From: Planctomycetota bacterium
GTDB lineage: Bacteria; Planctomycetota; Planctomycetia; Gemmatales; Gemmataceae
Direction: 5' to 3'
Assembly: GCA_003671255.1 (NCBI GenBank)
Contig: QWPF01000018.1
Location: 1 to 35,478, forward strand
DNA length: 35,478 nt
Under the pieces are notes generated by a model, which saw nothing but the letters and a program-made list of their open reading frames with translations, did no database searches and was not told where the DNA came from. Made by a program: the position numbers and the translations under genes. Numbering within the stretch: the first letter of the stretch is position 1; each line of letters opens with the position of its first letter. Below, piece by piece: positions 1 to 9,408 of this stretch.

Positions 1-1
1 C

Positions 2-97
2 GCAGCAGAATTGCGTGAGTTGGTATCCGGTTTGCAAGAAGAAGTTAAAAGCCTTCGAGAAGAACTTGTTGCACTCAAGACTCAGCTTGGTGTTTGA
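2..97 (+). CDS. C-terminal fragment of a coiled-coil-ending protein (gene starts left of the window)
   Basis: An open frame runs from the window edge to a TGA at 95-97 and gives 31 residues. The peptide is Leu/Glu/Lys-rich with heptad-like spacing of leucines and valines (LRELVSGLQEEVKSLREEL), so it should form a coiled coil. That is all the sequence supports. DUF480/YceH-type proteins are one family that can end in such a helix, but 31 residues are too few to assign it. The next gene follows on the same strand after about 36 bases, so they may be co-transcribed. Confidence 0.55.
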   Translation, partial: AAELRELVSGLQEEVKSLREELVALKTQLGV

Positions 98-133
98 TCA
101 AAATTTTTAACAGTATGAAAAGTGGAAAACGAG

Positions 134-892
134 ATGAAAGAACCTGCAGAACCCGTTGAAAAAGCCAAAAGATTAAATCAATACCTTGCTCATGCAGGCA
201 TAGATTCCCGCAGGCATTGCGAAATTCTTATCCAGCGAGGGAAAGTTAAAATCGGAGGCGTTGTCGTGCGCGATCTTAGCGCCCGGGTTCGCCCAGGCGA
301 AGTCGTCACCGTGGATGGCCAAGATCTTAACTCCGAGCAGCATGTATATTGGCTTCTTAACAAGCCACAAGGGTATCTTTGTACCAATCATGATCCTGCC
401 CGCAGGCCCTTGGCGAAAGATCTTCTACCCCATGTTAGTGAAAGAATTTTCACGGTGGGCAGGTTGGATGAAGATAGCGAAGGGTTACTGCTTCTTACCA
501 ATGACGGGGAATTCGCACAGAAACTGATGCACCCTAAATTTGGGGTCGAGAAGACCTATCATGCACAGGTTGCGGGCCTTCCTAAAAATGAAGATATGCA
601 ACAGTTGGTAAAGGGGATTTGGTCGAGTGAAGGGAAACTCAAGGCGAAAAAGGTTCGTATTTTGAAAAGGCAGGGCGAAAGTTCCTGGCTTGAAATCACC
701 CTTTGCGAAGGCAAGAACCGCGAAATCAGAAGAATGCTGGCTAAGTTGGGTCATAAGGTCATCAGGCTGAAACGCGTATCTATTGGCTCTATTAGGCTCG
801 ATAGATTGCCCAAAGGGAAAGCGCGCAAGTTGAAAAGTTGGGAATTGAGTTCGCTTATCAAAATTGCAGATCAAGCCATTGTGCAGGAATGA
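134..892 (+). CDS. rluB: RluB/RsuA-family ribosomal pseudouridine synthase
   Basis: The protein should isomerise a uridine in rRNA to pseudouridine in the cytoplasm. The N-terminus carries an S4-type RNA-binding domain (LNQYLAHAGIDSRRHCE, roughly residues 14-30, through about residue 65). The catalytic domain follows with VYWLLNKPQGYLCT and the signature VGRLDEDSEGLLLLTNDGE, whose Asp in GRLD is the family's catalytic residue, and a late GKNREIRRM motif. About 252 residues is usual for RluB/RsuA. ATG at 134 was chosen with a weak GGA upstream; an in-frame GTG at 122 would add four residues. The C-terminal tail is basic. The stop (890-892) sits four bases before the pyrK start, so the two are probably one transcript. 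RluB is likelier than RsuA or RluE, but the exact target uridine cannot be read from sequence. Confidence 0.9.
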   Translation: MKEPAEPVEKAKRLNQYLAHAGIDSRRHCEILIQRGKVKIGGVVVRDLSARVRPGEVVTVDGQDLNSEQHVYWLLNKPQGYLCTNHDPARRPLAKDLLPHVSERIFTVGRLDEDSEGLLLLTNDGEFAQKLMHPKFGVEKTYHAQVAGLPKNEDMQQLVKGIWSSEGKLKAKKVRILKRQGESSWLEITLCEGKNREIRRMLAKLGHKVIRLKRVSIGSIRLDRLPKGKARKLKSWELSSLIKIADQAIVQE

Positions 893-896
893 TTCT

Positions 897-1718
897 ATGT
901 TTCAAGAAAACGCCAAAGTTGTTGATCATTTCACGATTGCAAGCAAAACCCATTTGATAAGGCTGCAGTGCCCTAAAATTGCTTCACTTATCAGGCCGGG
1001 GCAATTTGTGATGATCAAACTCCCGGGGGGAAATGATCCTCTTCTTGGTAGGCCTTTCGCTCTTTACGACACGACTCTTGATGATCAGGGCAAGCCCACA
1101 GGAATCGAAATCGTATACCTTGAACTTGGGAAAATGACTTCTCTTCTGCCTGCTGTTGTTCCAGGCCAAACAATTGATATATGGGGGCCTTTAGGCAAGC
1201 CCTTTCCCATTTTTCCTAACAAAGATCATGTCGCTTTTATTGCAGGAGGCATCGGACAAACTCCTTTCCTGGCCTTTGGAAAACAATTACTCGGCATCAA
1301 AGCATATGGCGGTGATGCACTAAAAAAATCGCTTAATAAGATCACGATGATTTACGGAGTCCGCTCTGCGCCTTTTCTTGCAGGTATTGACCATTTTGAA
1401 AGTATTGGTTTGAATTTGTTTTGTGCAACCGATGATGGTTCCAAGGGCTTTCATGGTCGCGTAACAGAATTACTTAAAACATTGCCCATGGCTGATCATT
1501 GGTATGGGTGCGGCCCCGAACCCATGCTTCATGCGCTTTGCAAACTTGCCCTAGAGCAAAACATGCCATGTCATGTTTCGCTTGAATCCCCCATGGCTTG
1601 TGGTTTGGGAATTTGTTTTAGCTGTGTTGTAAAAGTAAAGGCAGAGGGCGGTTGGGATTATAAAAGAATCTGCGTGGATGGCCCGGTTTTTAATGCAGAT
1701 ACTTTAGTTCTTGATTAA
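897..1718 (+). CDS. pyrK: Dihydroorotate dehydrogenase electron-transfer subunit PyrK
   Basis: PyrK is the FAD/2Fe-2S subunit that passes electrons from dihydroorotate oxidation by PyrD to NAD+ in pyrimidine synthesis. The 273-residue protein shows the ferredoxin-reductase fold: an FAD-binding GRPFALYD motif near residue 50, an NAD-binding AGGIGQTPFLAF motif near residues 120-130, a CGPEPML motif, and a C-terminal iron-sulfur site (CGLGICFSC followed by a later Cys in RICVDGPVF) in the spacing expected of PyrK. The start at 897 is preceded by AGGAA at 885-889 with good spacing; an in-frame upstream start at 864 would overlap the previous gene by 29 bases and is less likely. No pyrD lies next to it in the window, so the partner must be elsewhere. 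A related sulfhydrogenase-type electron-transfer subunit is the main alternative. Confidence 0.88.
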   Translation: MFQENAKVVDHFTIASKTHLIRLQCPKIASLIRPGQFVMIKLPGGNDPLLGRPFALYDTTLDDQGKPTGIEIVYLELGKMTSLLPAVVPGQTIDIWGPLGKPFPIFPNKDHVAFIAGGIGQTPFLAFGKQLLGIKAYGGDALKKSLNKITMIYGVRSAPFLAGIDHFESIGLNLFCATDDGSKGFHGRVTELLKTLPMADHWYGCGPEPMLHALCKLALEQNMPCHVSLESPMACGLGICFSCVVKVKAEGGWDYKRICVDGPVFNADTLVLD

Positions 1719-1737
1719 GCAGCCTTTTTTATGTTTT

Positions 1738-1746
1738 TGTTATAAT
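1738..1746 (+). promoter_or_regulatory. Candidate extended -10 promoter (TGT-TATAAT)
   Basis: A perfect TATAAT at 1741-1746 is directly preceded by TGT, which fits an extended -10 element of a sigma-70-type promoter. No good -35 hexamer is visible. It lies in the 145-base gap after pyrK and would give the caspase-like gene a leader of about 110 bases. The gap is AT-rich, so a chance match is possible. Confidence 0.35.
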
Positions 1747-1829
1747 AATTATAAATCTTGAATCAAAAGTTTGTCGTTCACCGTCTTAATATTAGAGGTT
1801 ATGATATATATGGCTTCTGCTCTTGATAT

Positions 1830-1851
1830 CAGGAAATGATTTCCTGTTTTT
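1830..1851 (+). terminator. Terminator-like hairpin in the leader of the caspase-like gene
   Basis: CAGGAAA (1830-1836) and TTTCCTG (1840-1846) form a perfect 7-bp stem with a TGA loop, followed directly by five T residues (1847-1851). It could end the rluB-pyrK transcript. Because it lies only 12 bases before the next ATG and downstream of a candidate promoter at 1738-1746, it could also act as a leader attenuator. The stem is short, so termination efficiency is uncertain. Confidence 0.45.
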
Positions 1852-1863
1852 AAAGGTTTAAAA

Positions 1864-4208
1864 ATGTCTACAGCTATCAATGCCACTTGCCCTGGTTGTA
1901 AAAAAGTTCTTAAGGTTCCGACCCAATGGGTCAACCAGGTTATTCGCTGTAAATTTTGCAACATGGCTATGCAAATAAAGCCTAATATTCCGCAACCGCA
2001 ATCGGGTGCAAAAACAAACCCAACCCGGCAACCTCCGCAAACCCCGGTTGTACCTCCGGTGCCTTCTGCTGCTGGTCGTAATGGCGTTCCACCTATGCCT
2101 AGCGTTCCGCCAATACCCGTAAATCATGCGGGATCTCAATCTGTGACAAATCAGTTTGGGTTAACTGATGTGAATTACGACTCATCGTATACTTCGAAGT
2201 ACCGCAAGAAAAAAGTGAACTGGGTTATTCCCGTCGTTGTCTTGTTGTTTATGGGTATTTTAGGCGTAGTTTTGGTCATGGCGGTGCCTTACCTTAAAGA
2301 TAAATTGAAAGAAAAAGACGGGGATATGGCTGTTGTTGATGGTAAAGGAAAGCCCAAGGATGCAGATCAAATTGACCAAAATAAAGATGGAAATAAGGGG
2401 AAGGGACCGGGGGAAAACAAAAAGAAGGGTGATGGTGCAGTTTCGACTTCACCCTTCCCTAGGCGGGCCTTGGTTGTAAGCATTCACAATTACCTTTACG
2501 CCAACCCAACCCAGTATGGTTTGATGGTGCAAGGCATGAAAAATATTCCAGCTATTTCTAAATATTTGACAAATCAGATGCGGGTGCCTGCGAACCAAAT
2601 CATGCACCTTAGTGATGCAGCAAAAGAGAATCCCACTCCCCCTACAAAATCTGTTGTTGAAAGCACGATTACAGAGTTTTTAAAATCATCTCGAAAACAA
2701 GACCATGTAATGCTGGTTTTTGTTGGGCATGCTGTCGAAAATGATGGACAAGTTTACCTCGCACCTATTGAAGGTGATCTTACAGATCCAACAAGCCTAA
2801 TCCCCTTGGCATGGCTTTATAAGGAACTAGATACTTGTGCTGCGCATCAGAAAATTCTTGTACTGGATGTTTGTAGATTCAGTCCCACGATTGGTATTGA
2901 GCGCCCGGGCGGCCAACCTATGAGCGCAAAAATGGAAGAAGTCATCAAGGCTGTTCCTGCTGGCCTTCAGGTGATCACCGCATGTTCTGCGGAACAGCGA
3001 TCAATGGAAACAGATGGCGAACCATTGGGCGTATTTTTGGATGGTTTTGTGGATGCTTTGCAAAAAGGTGTTCAAGGTCAGATCCAAAGGCAGGGCGATA
3101 ATATTCCTATTGATAAGCTTTTTGAGGCCACTGTTAAAAATGTTGATGTCCTTGCAGAGGAACAAAAATTCAAGCAAACTCCTAAAATGTATGGGGTGTT
3201 TAAAGATAATGGTGCAGAGTTTGACCCTTCTGAACCCATGCCTCCCAAACTTGCCATTGCTGGTTTTAAACCTGTTAGTAAAGAGGGTATTGCGCTTGTT
3301 AAATCGGTGCTCGAGGAAATTGGGGCGCCCCCGGTAAAAGCTTCTGAAATAGATAATTCAATTCGTTTGGAATATCTTCCCCCGATTGCGGATAAGATCA
3401 TCAAAGAATATGCAAAAGTAAATGGACCTGATACGGAGTTACAGCAAAATGTTAAAAAAGCACGCATTGAGCTTTGGGTGATCTCATCTCTGCCTCCTCC
3501 CGATGATATTAAAAAAGAAGTAAATGAAAAAAGAACCAAGTCCAAAGTAAATCTCAGCGTTCTTAAGGATGGATATCGGGCACCTTCCAATGAAATCACC
3601 TTTAAGATGGGCCAGAAACGGAGTTACAGCAAAATGTTAAAAAAGCCCGCATTGAGCTTTGGGTGATTTCATCTCTGCCTCCTCCCGATGATATTAAAAA
3701 AGAAGTAAATGAAAAAAGAACCAAGTCCAAAGTTAATCTCAGCGTTCTTAAGGATGGATATCGGGCACCTTCCAATGAAATCACCTTTAAGGCAGGTATT
3801 GAAAATGATGAGAAAGAGGTCGCCCGCATGTTTGTAAACTTACTGGAAGCTCTTGATGACCTTAAGAAAAGTGAAGAAATGAAAGACGCTGAAAGTAAGC
3901 GTTGGCAGGCGAATTATGATTTCATTCGCGCACGCCTCGAAGCCCAGATCGCTTACCTTTACGAATACCAATCAATGCTAGGTCAGATGCGCAAAGAACT
4001 TCCTGCAAGGGATGCCAAGCTGCATGGCGGCTGGAAATTAGCCGCAACAGCAAAACTGCAAGGCGATAGCGCAGGCAAGAAACTTGCAAAAGAATCCACT
4101 AAAACTATGGAAGCACTGGTTAAGAATACGGCTGGCAGCCCTTGGGAAGTGCTCGCTAAGCGCGAAAAATTCACCACCTTGGGGCTTGAGTGGCAGGGAA
4201 CAAAATAG
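1864..4208 (+). CDS. Zinc-ribbon, single-span membrane protein with caspase-like (peptidase C14) domain; frame broken by a duplication
   Basis: Domains in order: a zinc ribbon with C9-x2-C12 and C29-x2-C32; a Pro-rich linker (about 42-85); a single membrane helix (about 119-143) after a KKK stretch, suggesting a cytoplasmic zinc ribbon; a Lys/Gly/Asp-rich spacer; and a caspase-like p20 domain from about residue 200 with the His-Cys dyad at H289 (FVGHA) and C337 (LDVCR). The C-terminal part is charged, probably helical and not recognised. The frame stops early at 3664-3666 because 185 bases are duplicated (3422-3606 and 3607-3791); it reopens to 4208. With one copy removed the protein is 719 residues. 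AAAGG at 1852-1856 precedes the ATG. It converges on the next gene with three bases between stops. Caspase-like assignment is firm by motifs; substrate and role (signalling, stress or defence) are unknown. Confidence 0.75.
3422..3791 (+). repeat. Tandem direct duplication, 185-bp unit (in caspase-like gene)
   Basis: Copy 1 is 3422-3606 and copy 2 is 3607-3791, with six substitutions and no indels. In the register of the gene all six are third codon positions: five are synonymous and one changes Asp to Glu. The unit length is not a multiple of three, so the second copy shifts the frame. Removing one copy restores a continuous 719-residue reading frame. Probably an assembly artefact joining two strain alleles. 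Confidence 0.95.
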
Positions 4209-4211
4209 CTT

Positions 4212-7200
4212 TTATACTGACTTATAACCTTGGTTTAAGTCTGCGCTCTCTGGGGTTTCTTGCCAGCATTTGATTGTATCAAACGGAATTCTGTTTGGTG
4301 CGTTACCCACGATATCAGGTTCCACCCCTGCATAATAAAGAGGCCATACATAGAGACTGTTTGCAGATCGATCCCAACCTTCCGACCATTCCTGCCAGGT
4401 CAGTGGTTGTCTGCCGAATAAAAGTCTTTCTGCATCGAGTGTGTTTAGTGTGCATGCCTTTTCAAGATTTTTAACTTGAAGTTTTAGCAGGGGTTCGCCT
4501 GTATTAATCGGTACGAGTATCGTGCTTTGGTTTTCAGAAAAGAGTACGAGATTTCCTTCAGATATTTTCCAATCTGATACCCAGCTTGGCAGATTGCTGG
4601 TCACTTGTTCCTTCGAAATTTCAATTCCAGCGAACTTGTACAATCCCGCGATACCCAAACTTAGGCACCGATTTTGCTGTTCATTTAAAGCAAGTGTGCC
4701 ACCCGGTTTGGATACACTTCCCATAAGTATTCCATCGACCAACTCTAGGGAAATTTTGAACGAGGCGTAACCGTTATCATCCATGCCCGTCATTTCTGCT
4801 TCAATCCGATTTAGCCCTAAGGAAATTTCTGAAACTCGAAGGGGTTTAATAAATGATTTGTTGTTTTGTTGCATCGGTATAAGCAGATCCCGTTCAATAA
4901 ACCGTGCTAGTCTTTCTTTGATGGTTTGTAAATCCAGCCTCAGCGTTCTTGCTTTGCGCCAATCGCTTCTTGATACTGCTTCCAATTCCGCCTTTCGTAA
5001 TTTCATAAAAAGTTTGGGTATTGTTCCAGAGTGGAATCCTAGTTTTAGAAGTTGCGGGATGGTTTCGCCATGAGTTCCTACCGCCATTGGCCGAAGTGAT
5101 TGAGGCCTATTAGCCCTGTATAATCCCCAGTTTTCTTTGGTTTCCCAGAAAAGAAAGCCGAATAAGTTGGGCATGAGCCAGATGGTTGTGCCAAAGAATA
5201 AGTTTGAAACCACATCGCCAATGAAAGGCGAGAAGAAGTGAACGATTTCTGGAGTGAGCGGGATGATAATTGGGTAGGTGAATTTTGCAGCTACGGAAGA
5301 AATGGGAAATTTGATCGGGTTGATACCCGGCTCAATCAAAACAACGGTATAAAAGCGCAGAAAAAATGCGATAGGCGACCAAAGCAATCCTAATATGCCA
5401 CGCAATGCTACCTGCCATGGTTTTGCCCGCCCTCTTAACCTTAACCAATCATTAACCCATTGCAGTACAAACTCAAGCCCTTCGATGGTTTTCTTGAAAC
5501 TTTGGACCATGATGGTGAAGAGAATGGAAATCAATCCATCTTGGACTAATTTCCCCAAAGTCATCACCCCTGAGATTGCAAATTCTGACAATAATCTTCC
5601 CGGCCTTGAATTAAGTAACAAGGTAAACCCGATGAAAAGAACAATCTCGCCTACATGATAGGGGTAGGATTTAGGTAACCTGAGATTGCAAATTCTGACA
5701 ATAATCTTCCCGGCCTTGAATTAAGTAACAAGGTAAACCCGATGAAAAGAACAATCTCGCCTACATGATAGGGGTAGGATTTAGGTAACCAAAGGGCGAT
5801 GGCTTCGGTAAATACAAGGGGTTTGAGTATCAGTGAATAAATAACCTGTACCGGTAAGCTTTTCCAGATTAATAAAAAAGGATTCCAAGTAAGAAGGGCT
5901 GAAGGGATCTTGTAAAAGATAAACTTTGCGGTTTTCCAAAAGTACAAAAGTACTTCGAGAACAAAAGTTCGGAATGAAGTATTGTTGATGATGCCAAAAA
6001 AGAATATGCCAAGAGCAATAAAAGCTAATGTTCTGGTCAAATCAGGGATGCGTTCCCCGGAAATTTTATCATTAATTAAATCCGCAGATTCGATAAGTAA
6101 AAACGAACCACCAAAGGGAAGAGTAAGAAATTTGGTAAGAGTTCTGCCCGTTGCGGTACCGAAGTTTAATGCAGTGGATTTTTCAAGCCAGCGTAGATAA
6201 AAATCACTGCGCCTATAAATCCCATCTAATTGTACGGAAAGATTTTCATCTAAAGTAAGAAGTGCATCTCCCTTAAAAAAAGATGAAGCATCTCTGACAT
6301 CTTCAAGTTTAAGGTGATTTCTGGAAATCATATCCCGTAACTCAGAGTAATTGAGGTACCCTTGTTCAATAATAAGGTCGAGAAACTCCTCGACTAATCT
6401 TCGCCTGGCTATTTCGCCAAACGCCCCCTCACCTTTTAATCCAACCAATTGCAAATTGTTTTCAATGATTGGGCGGATTTCATTGCGAAGCTTTTTTTCA
6501 TTTTGCTTCCAAACCAATTGGAGCAGGGTTTCCAGTTTTTTTCGGTCTGCAAAGGCCAACCTAGTTGTGATGGCATTAAGGCTTGCTTCTTTAAGCCTTT
6601 GGTGGATTTTTATTAATCGTTGAAAACGCAATGGGCGTTTCATTGATTTTTTTCCCAACGACATTGCCCAGCCTAAAATATCAATTCGGTATATTTCCTG
6701 TTCGTAATCTTCGCACGCACTTTGTAGTTCTGTAAGCAACCTAGCTTCTACGGGAAAAGATCCTTGATCCGCTTTATCTAAAAGAGGCAGAAGTGCTGAT
6801 TCCCAGTTTTGGAAATCATTTGAATTGAAATTTAGTGCAGATTGAAGCCTTTTAACAAGTTTACGGATTTCCTTGTGTGCTTTTTCGAGGGTGTCAGGCG
6901 ATAACTCCGCTGGCGCAACCCGGTTTGCCTGGGTCCATAATATTGCAGATTCGGTTGCATTGTTGAGTAGAGATTCTTTTTCTGCCTGTTCTGAAAGCCT
7001 TTTAAAATATTCGCTCGATTCTTCTGCGTGGGTTTCAGGAGTGGGATGGGGGTTTTGAGTTCCAGTTAATCGGGTTTCCTGAAAAATGACATCCTCTGAA
7101 ACATCATCCTTAATAATTAAGAGTAAGGCTTCGTAATCCTTGATCGAAGGGAAATAGTTCGTAAGAAGGTTTTCTGAAAAGCGATAGAGTTCTGCAAAGC

Positions 7201-7711
7201 AAGCTGCAAATGAAATATATTTGTCTGTAATGTCTTGTTCAGGAAAAATCTTATGTTCTTGTTCCAATACCATCAAAGCTTCAGAAAAAACGGTCCGCCC
7301 TATGGTTTTGATTTTGTTTTCAATCTTTGTGCTAGATAAAAGCCCTTGCTCTTTAAGCTCGAAAAATTTAAGTTTTACCTCTGCATGAAAAATCCTGCGC
7401 CAATACAAAATGTTGCGTTGTTCGGTATTGAATTTCCCGGACATTTCGCTTTCAACTTTTGCAAGGAGTAATATTCTTCCAAAAGGCAGAGAGCCGATTT
7501 CCAATTCAAATTCAATTTCTTGAGCAATGGCGTTGAGGGTTTCAAAATCTGTCCAAACGGAATCAACATTGGAAAACTGGCCAGAAATCAAACCCAAGAT
7601 TGCTGGAAGTTTGCGTTGGTGCAAAACAACCTTATCCACAACTTTTCTTGGGACAAGTAAAAGTCTCGGTTCAATGCTCTTTAATTCGAGTTCGATGTCG
7701 CTTCTGTACAT
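4212..7711 (-). CDS. Very large multi-pass membrane protein of unknown function; frame broken by a duplication
   Basis: I do not recognise a named family. The first half (to about residue 490) is soluble, charged and helical. Hydrophobic segments follow, including about 560-585, 590-605, 615-640 and 646-663, with more in the second open frame (around FLRFYTVVLI and LFFGTTIWLM). A soluble C-terminal region of about 350 residues begins near GTHGETIPQLLKLGFHSGT. A 110-base exact duplication (5571-5680 and 5681-5790) shifts the frame and splits the gene into segments reading from 7711 and from 5621; removing one copy gives a single 1129-residue protein. The gene starts 152 bases from the divergent MoxR-like gene, so shared control or function is possible. 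No catalytic motif was found. A structural, transport-related or envelope role would each be guesses. Confidence 0.7.
5571..5790 (-). repeat. Tandem direct duplication, 110-bp unit, exact (in large membrane protein gene)
   Basis: Copies 5571-5680 and 5681-5790 are identical over 110 bases and adjacent. The unit is not a multiple of three, so the reading frame is broken at the junction. Both copies encode the peptide around LLNSRPGRLLSEFAISG. Removing one copy joins the two halves of the membrane protein in frame. Confidence 0.95.
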
Positions 7712-7790
7712 AGGTTTCTACATTTTTAAAATTACTTATCACAATATAAGAACAGGAATTCAAACGATTTTCGAGAATTCTTTTTAATAT

Positions 7791-7820
7791 TTGTTTTAAA
7801 ATTCATTTCTAAATTACAAT
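7791..7820 (+). promoter_or_regulatory. Candidate promoter for the MoxR-VWA pair
   Basis: TTGTTT (7791-7796) and TACAAT (7815-7820) are separated by 18 bases in the divergent intergenic region upstream of 7864. The -10 matches five of six consensus bases, the -35 only the TTG and one T. The region is very AT-rich, so chance matches are expected. Confidence 0.25.
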
Positions 7821-7863
7821 AAGGTTGGGTTATGAGTTTAATCTCTAGAATTATGGGTAAATT

Positions 7864-9394
7864 ATGAATATGTCAGAACTTTCAAGCAATCTTAAACAGC
7901 TTAAGGCCACAGATTGGAAGTCAAAACCGGTTAAGGAAGAAATCCGGGGCAATCTTCTTAAGGCACTTAAAAATAATAAGCCCTTGTTTCCTGGAATTAT
8001 TGGTTATGAAAATACGGTTTTGCCTTCTTTGCAAATTGCCCTTCTTGCTAGCCATGATATTCTTTTTCTAGGAGAAAAAGGTCAGGCTAAAAGTAGGCTT
8101 ATGCGTTCATTGATTCAGTTTCTTGATGAGTACATTCCTTATATTGATCATCCTTCGATTCCCGTACACGAAGACCCTTACAATCCGATTACCACAGCGG
8201 GTAAAAAATTTCTTGCCCAGCATCCTGATGATCAGGTTCCGATCGGGTGGTGGAAGCGTGAAGATCGATATGCCGAAAGGTTGGCTCCTGGTACAAAATT
8301 CGCTGATATCATTGGTGAAATTTCTTGCCCAGCATCCTGATGATCAGGTTCCGATCGGGTGGTGGAAGCGTGAAGATCGATATGCCGAAAGGTTGGCTCC
8401 TGGTACAAAATTCGCTGATATCATTGGTGAAATTGATCCAGGTAAGTTGGTTTCTGGTGTAAGCATGGCAAATGAAGACGCTCTAGCTTTTGGACTAATA
8501 CCAAGAATGCATCGTGGTATATTTGCAATGAATGAAATTCCAGAGTTGGATGAGTTGGTGCAGGTTGGTTTGTTTAATGTTTTGGAAGAGCGGGATGTTC
8601 AAATTCGTGGTTATCCCATTAAGTTTGATATCGATATTTTTGTTCTTTTTTCTGCTAACCCCTCAACTTATAACCGCAGTGGTAAAGTCATCCCGCAGCT
8701 TAAGGATCGAATAGGCTCGCTTATTCAAACTCATTATCCACTTGATCGGGATGGCGGGATTGAGATTATGGAGCAAGAAGCAGGGAATGTTGAAGATAAA
8801 GAATTTCCTGTTGCTGTTCCTAGATTTATGAAAGAGATCGTTGAACAAATTAGCAGGTCTGCACGAAAATCGAAGTTTATTGATCAGCAGTCTGGTGTAA
8901 GTGCGAGGTTTTCCATTGCCAATTATAAGACCATGATTGCCAGCGCTAGGCGTAGGGGTGTTTGCCTTAACGAACCCTCTGCAGTTCCTAGAATCAGTGA
9001 TCTGTCACATCTTGCATCATCATCGCTAGGGAAGTTGGAACTTGATTTGATGGGTAGTCATCAGATGTCTGAAAAACAGATTCTTGATTCTTTGATAGCT
9101 GATGCGGTAAAAGTTGTGTTTCAAGAATATGTTGATGCGGGCGGGTTGGAAGAGATATCACAAGTGTTTGGTAAAGGTGTGAAGATTGAGGTGGGAGATA
9201 TGCTTCCCTCTTCGCATTATGCGGAAAGAATCAAAGTGATTCCCAAGGCTTGGGAGAAAACCTTTGAAGTAAACCCAAGTGAAAATGATGCAGTTCGAGC
9301 TTCTTGCATCGAATTTGTACTTGCGGGTTTGCATGCATCCGACAAGATTTCCCGTTCTTCAAAGCATGGCCGAATTAGTTACGAATTACGCTAA
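7864..9394 (+). CDS. MoxR/ChlI-like AAA+ ATPase; frame broken by a duplication
   Basis: This is an AAA+ ATPase of the family often annotated as magnesium-chelatase or sigma-54-interacting ATP-binding protein, which works with a VWA-domain partner to remodel target proteins. Walker A is GEKGQAKS at residues 70-77. The Walker B position reads [11 protein letters not shown], with Asn-Glu instead of Asp-Glu, which I recall as normal for this family. A sensor-1-like [10 protein letters not shown] and an [14 protein letters not shown] arginine motif follow. A 112-base exact duplication (8206-8317 and 8318-8429) breaks the frame at a TGA near 8340; with one copy removed the protein is 472 residues. 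The stop at 9394 is 14 bases before the VWA gene, so they form an operon. The start may instead be Met3 (7870). It is not a true ChlI, since no bacteriochlorophyll genes are present. Confidence 0.82.
8206..8434 (+). repeat. Tandem direct duplication, 112-bp unit, exact (in MoxR-like gene)
   Basis: Copy 1 begins at 8206 and copy 2 at 8318. Identity continues for 117 bases, so the end of each copy shares five bases (AAATT) with the start of the next. The unit is not a multiple of three and causes a premature TGA at about 8338-8340. Removing 112 bases restores the ATPase frame through [18 protein letters not shown]. Confidence 0.95.
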
Positions 9395-9408
9395 AAGGGG
9401 TGGTATTG

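Noticed and set aside
7756-7780. Two GAATTC palindromes 13 bases apart in the divergent region as an operator
   Set aside because: Six-base palindromes in AT-rich DNA are frequent and there is no extended symmetry around them.
8123-8434. A separate ATPase gene starting at 8123
   Set aside because: Its first residues are a shifted frame inside the first copy of the duplicated region; the true N-terminus with Walker A lies upstream from 7864.
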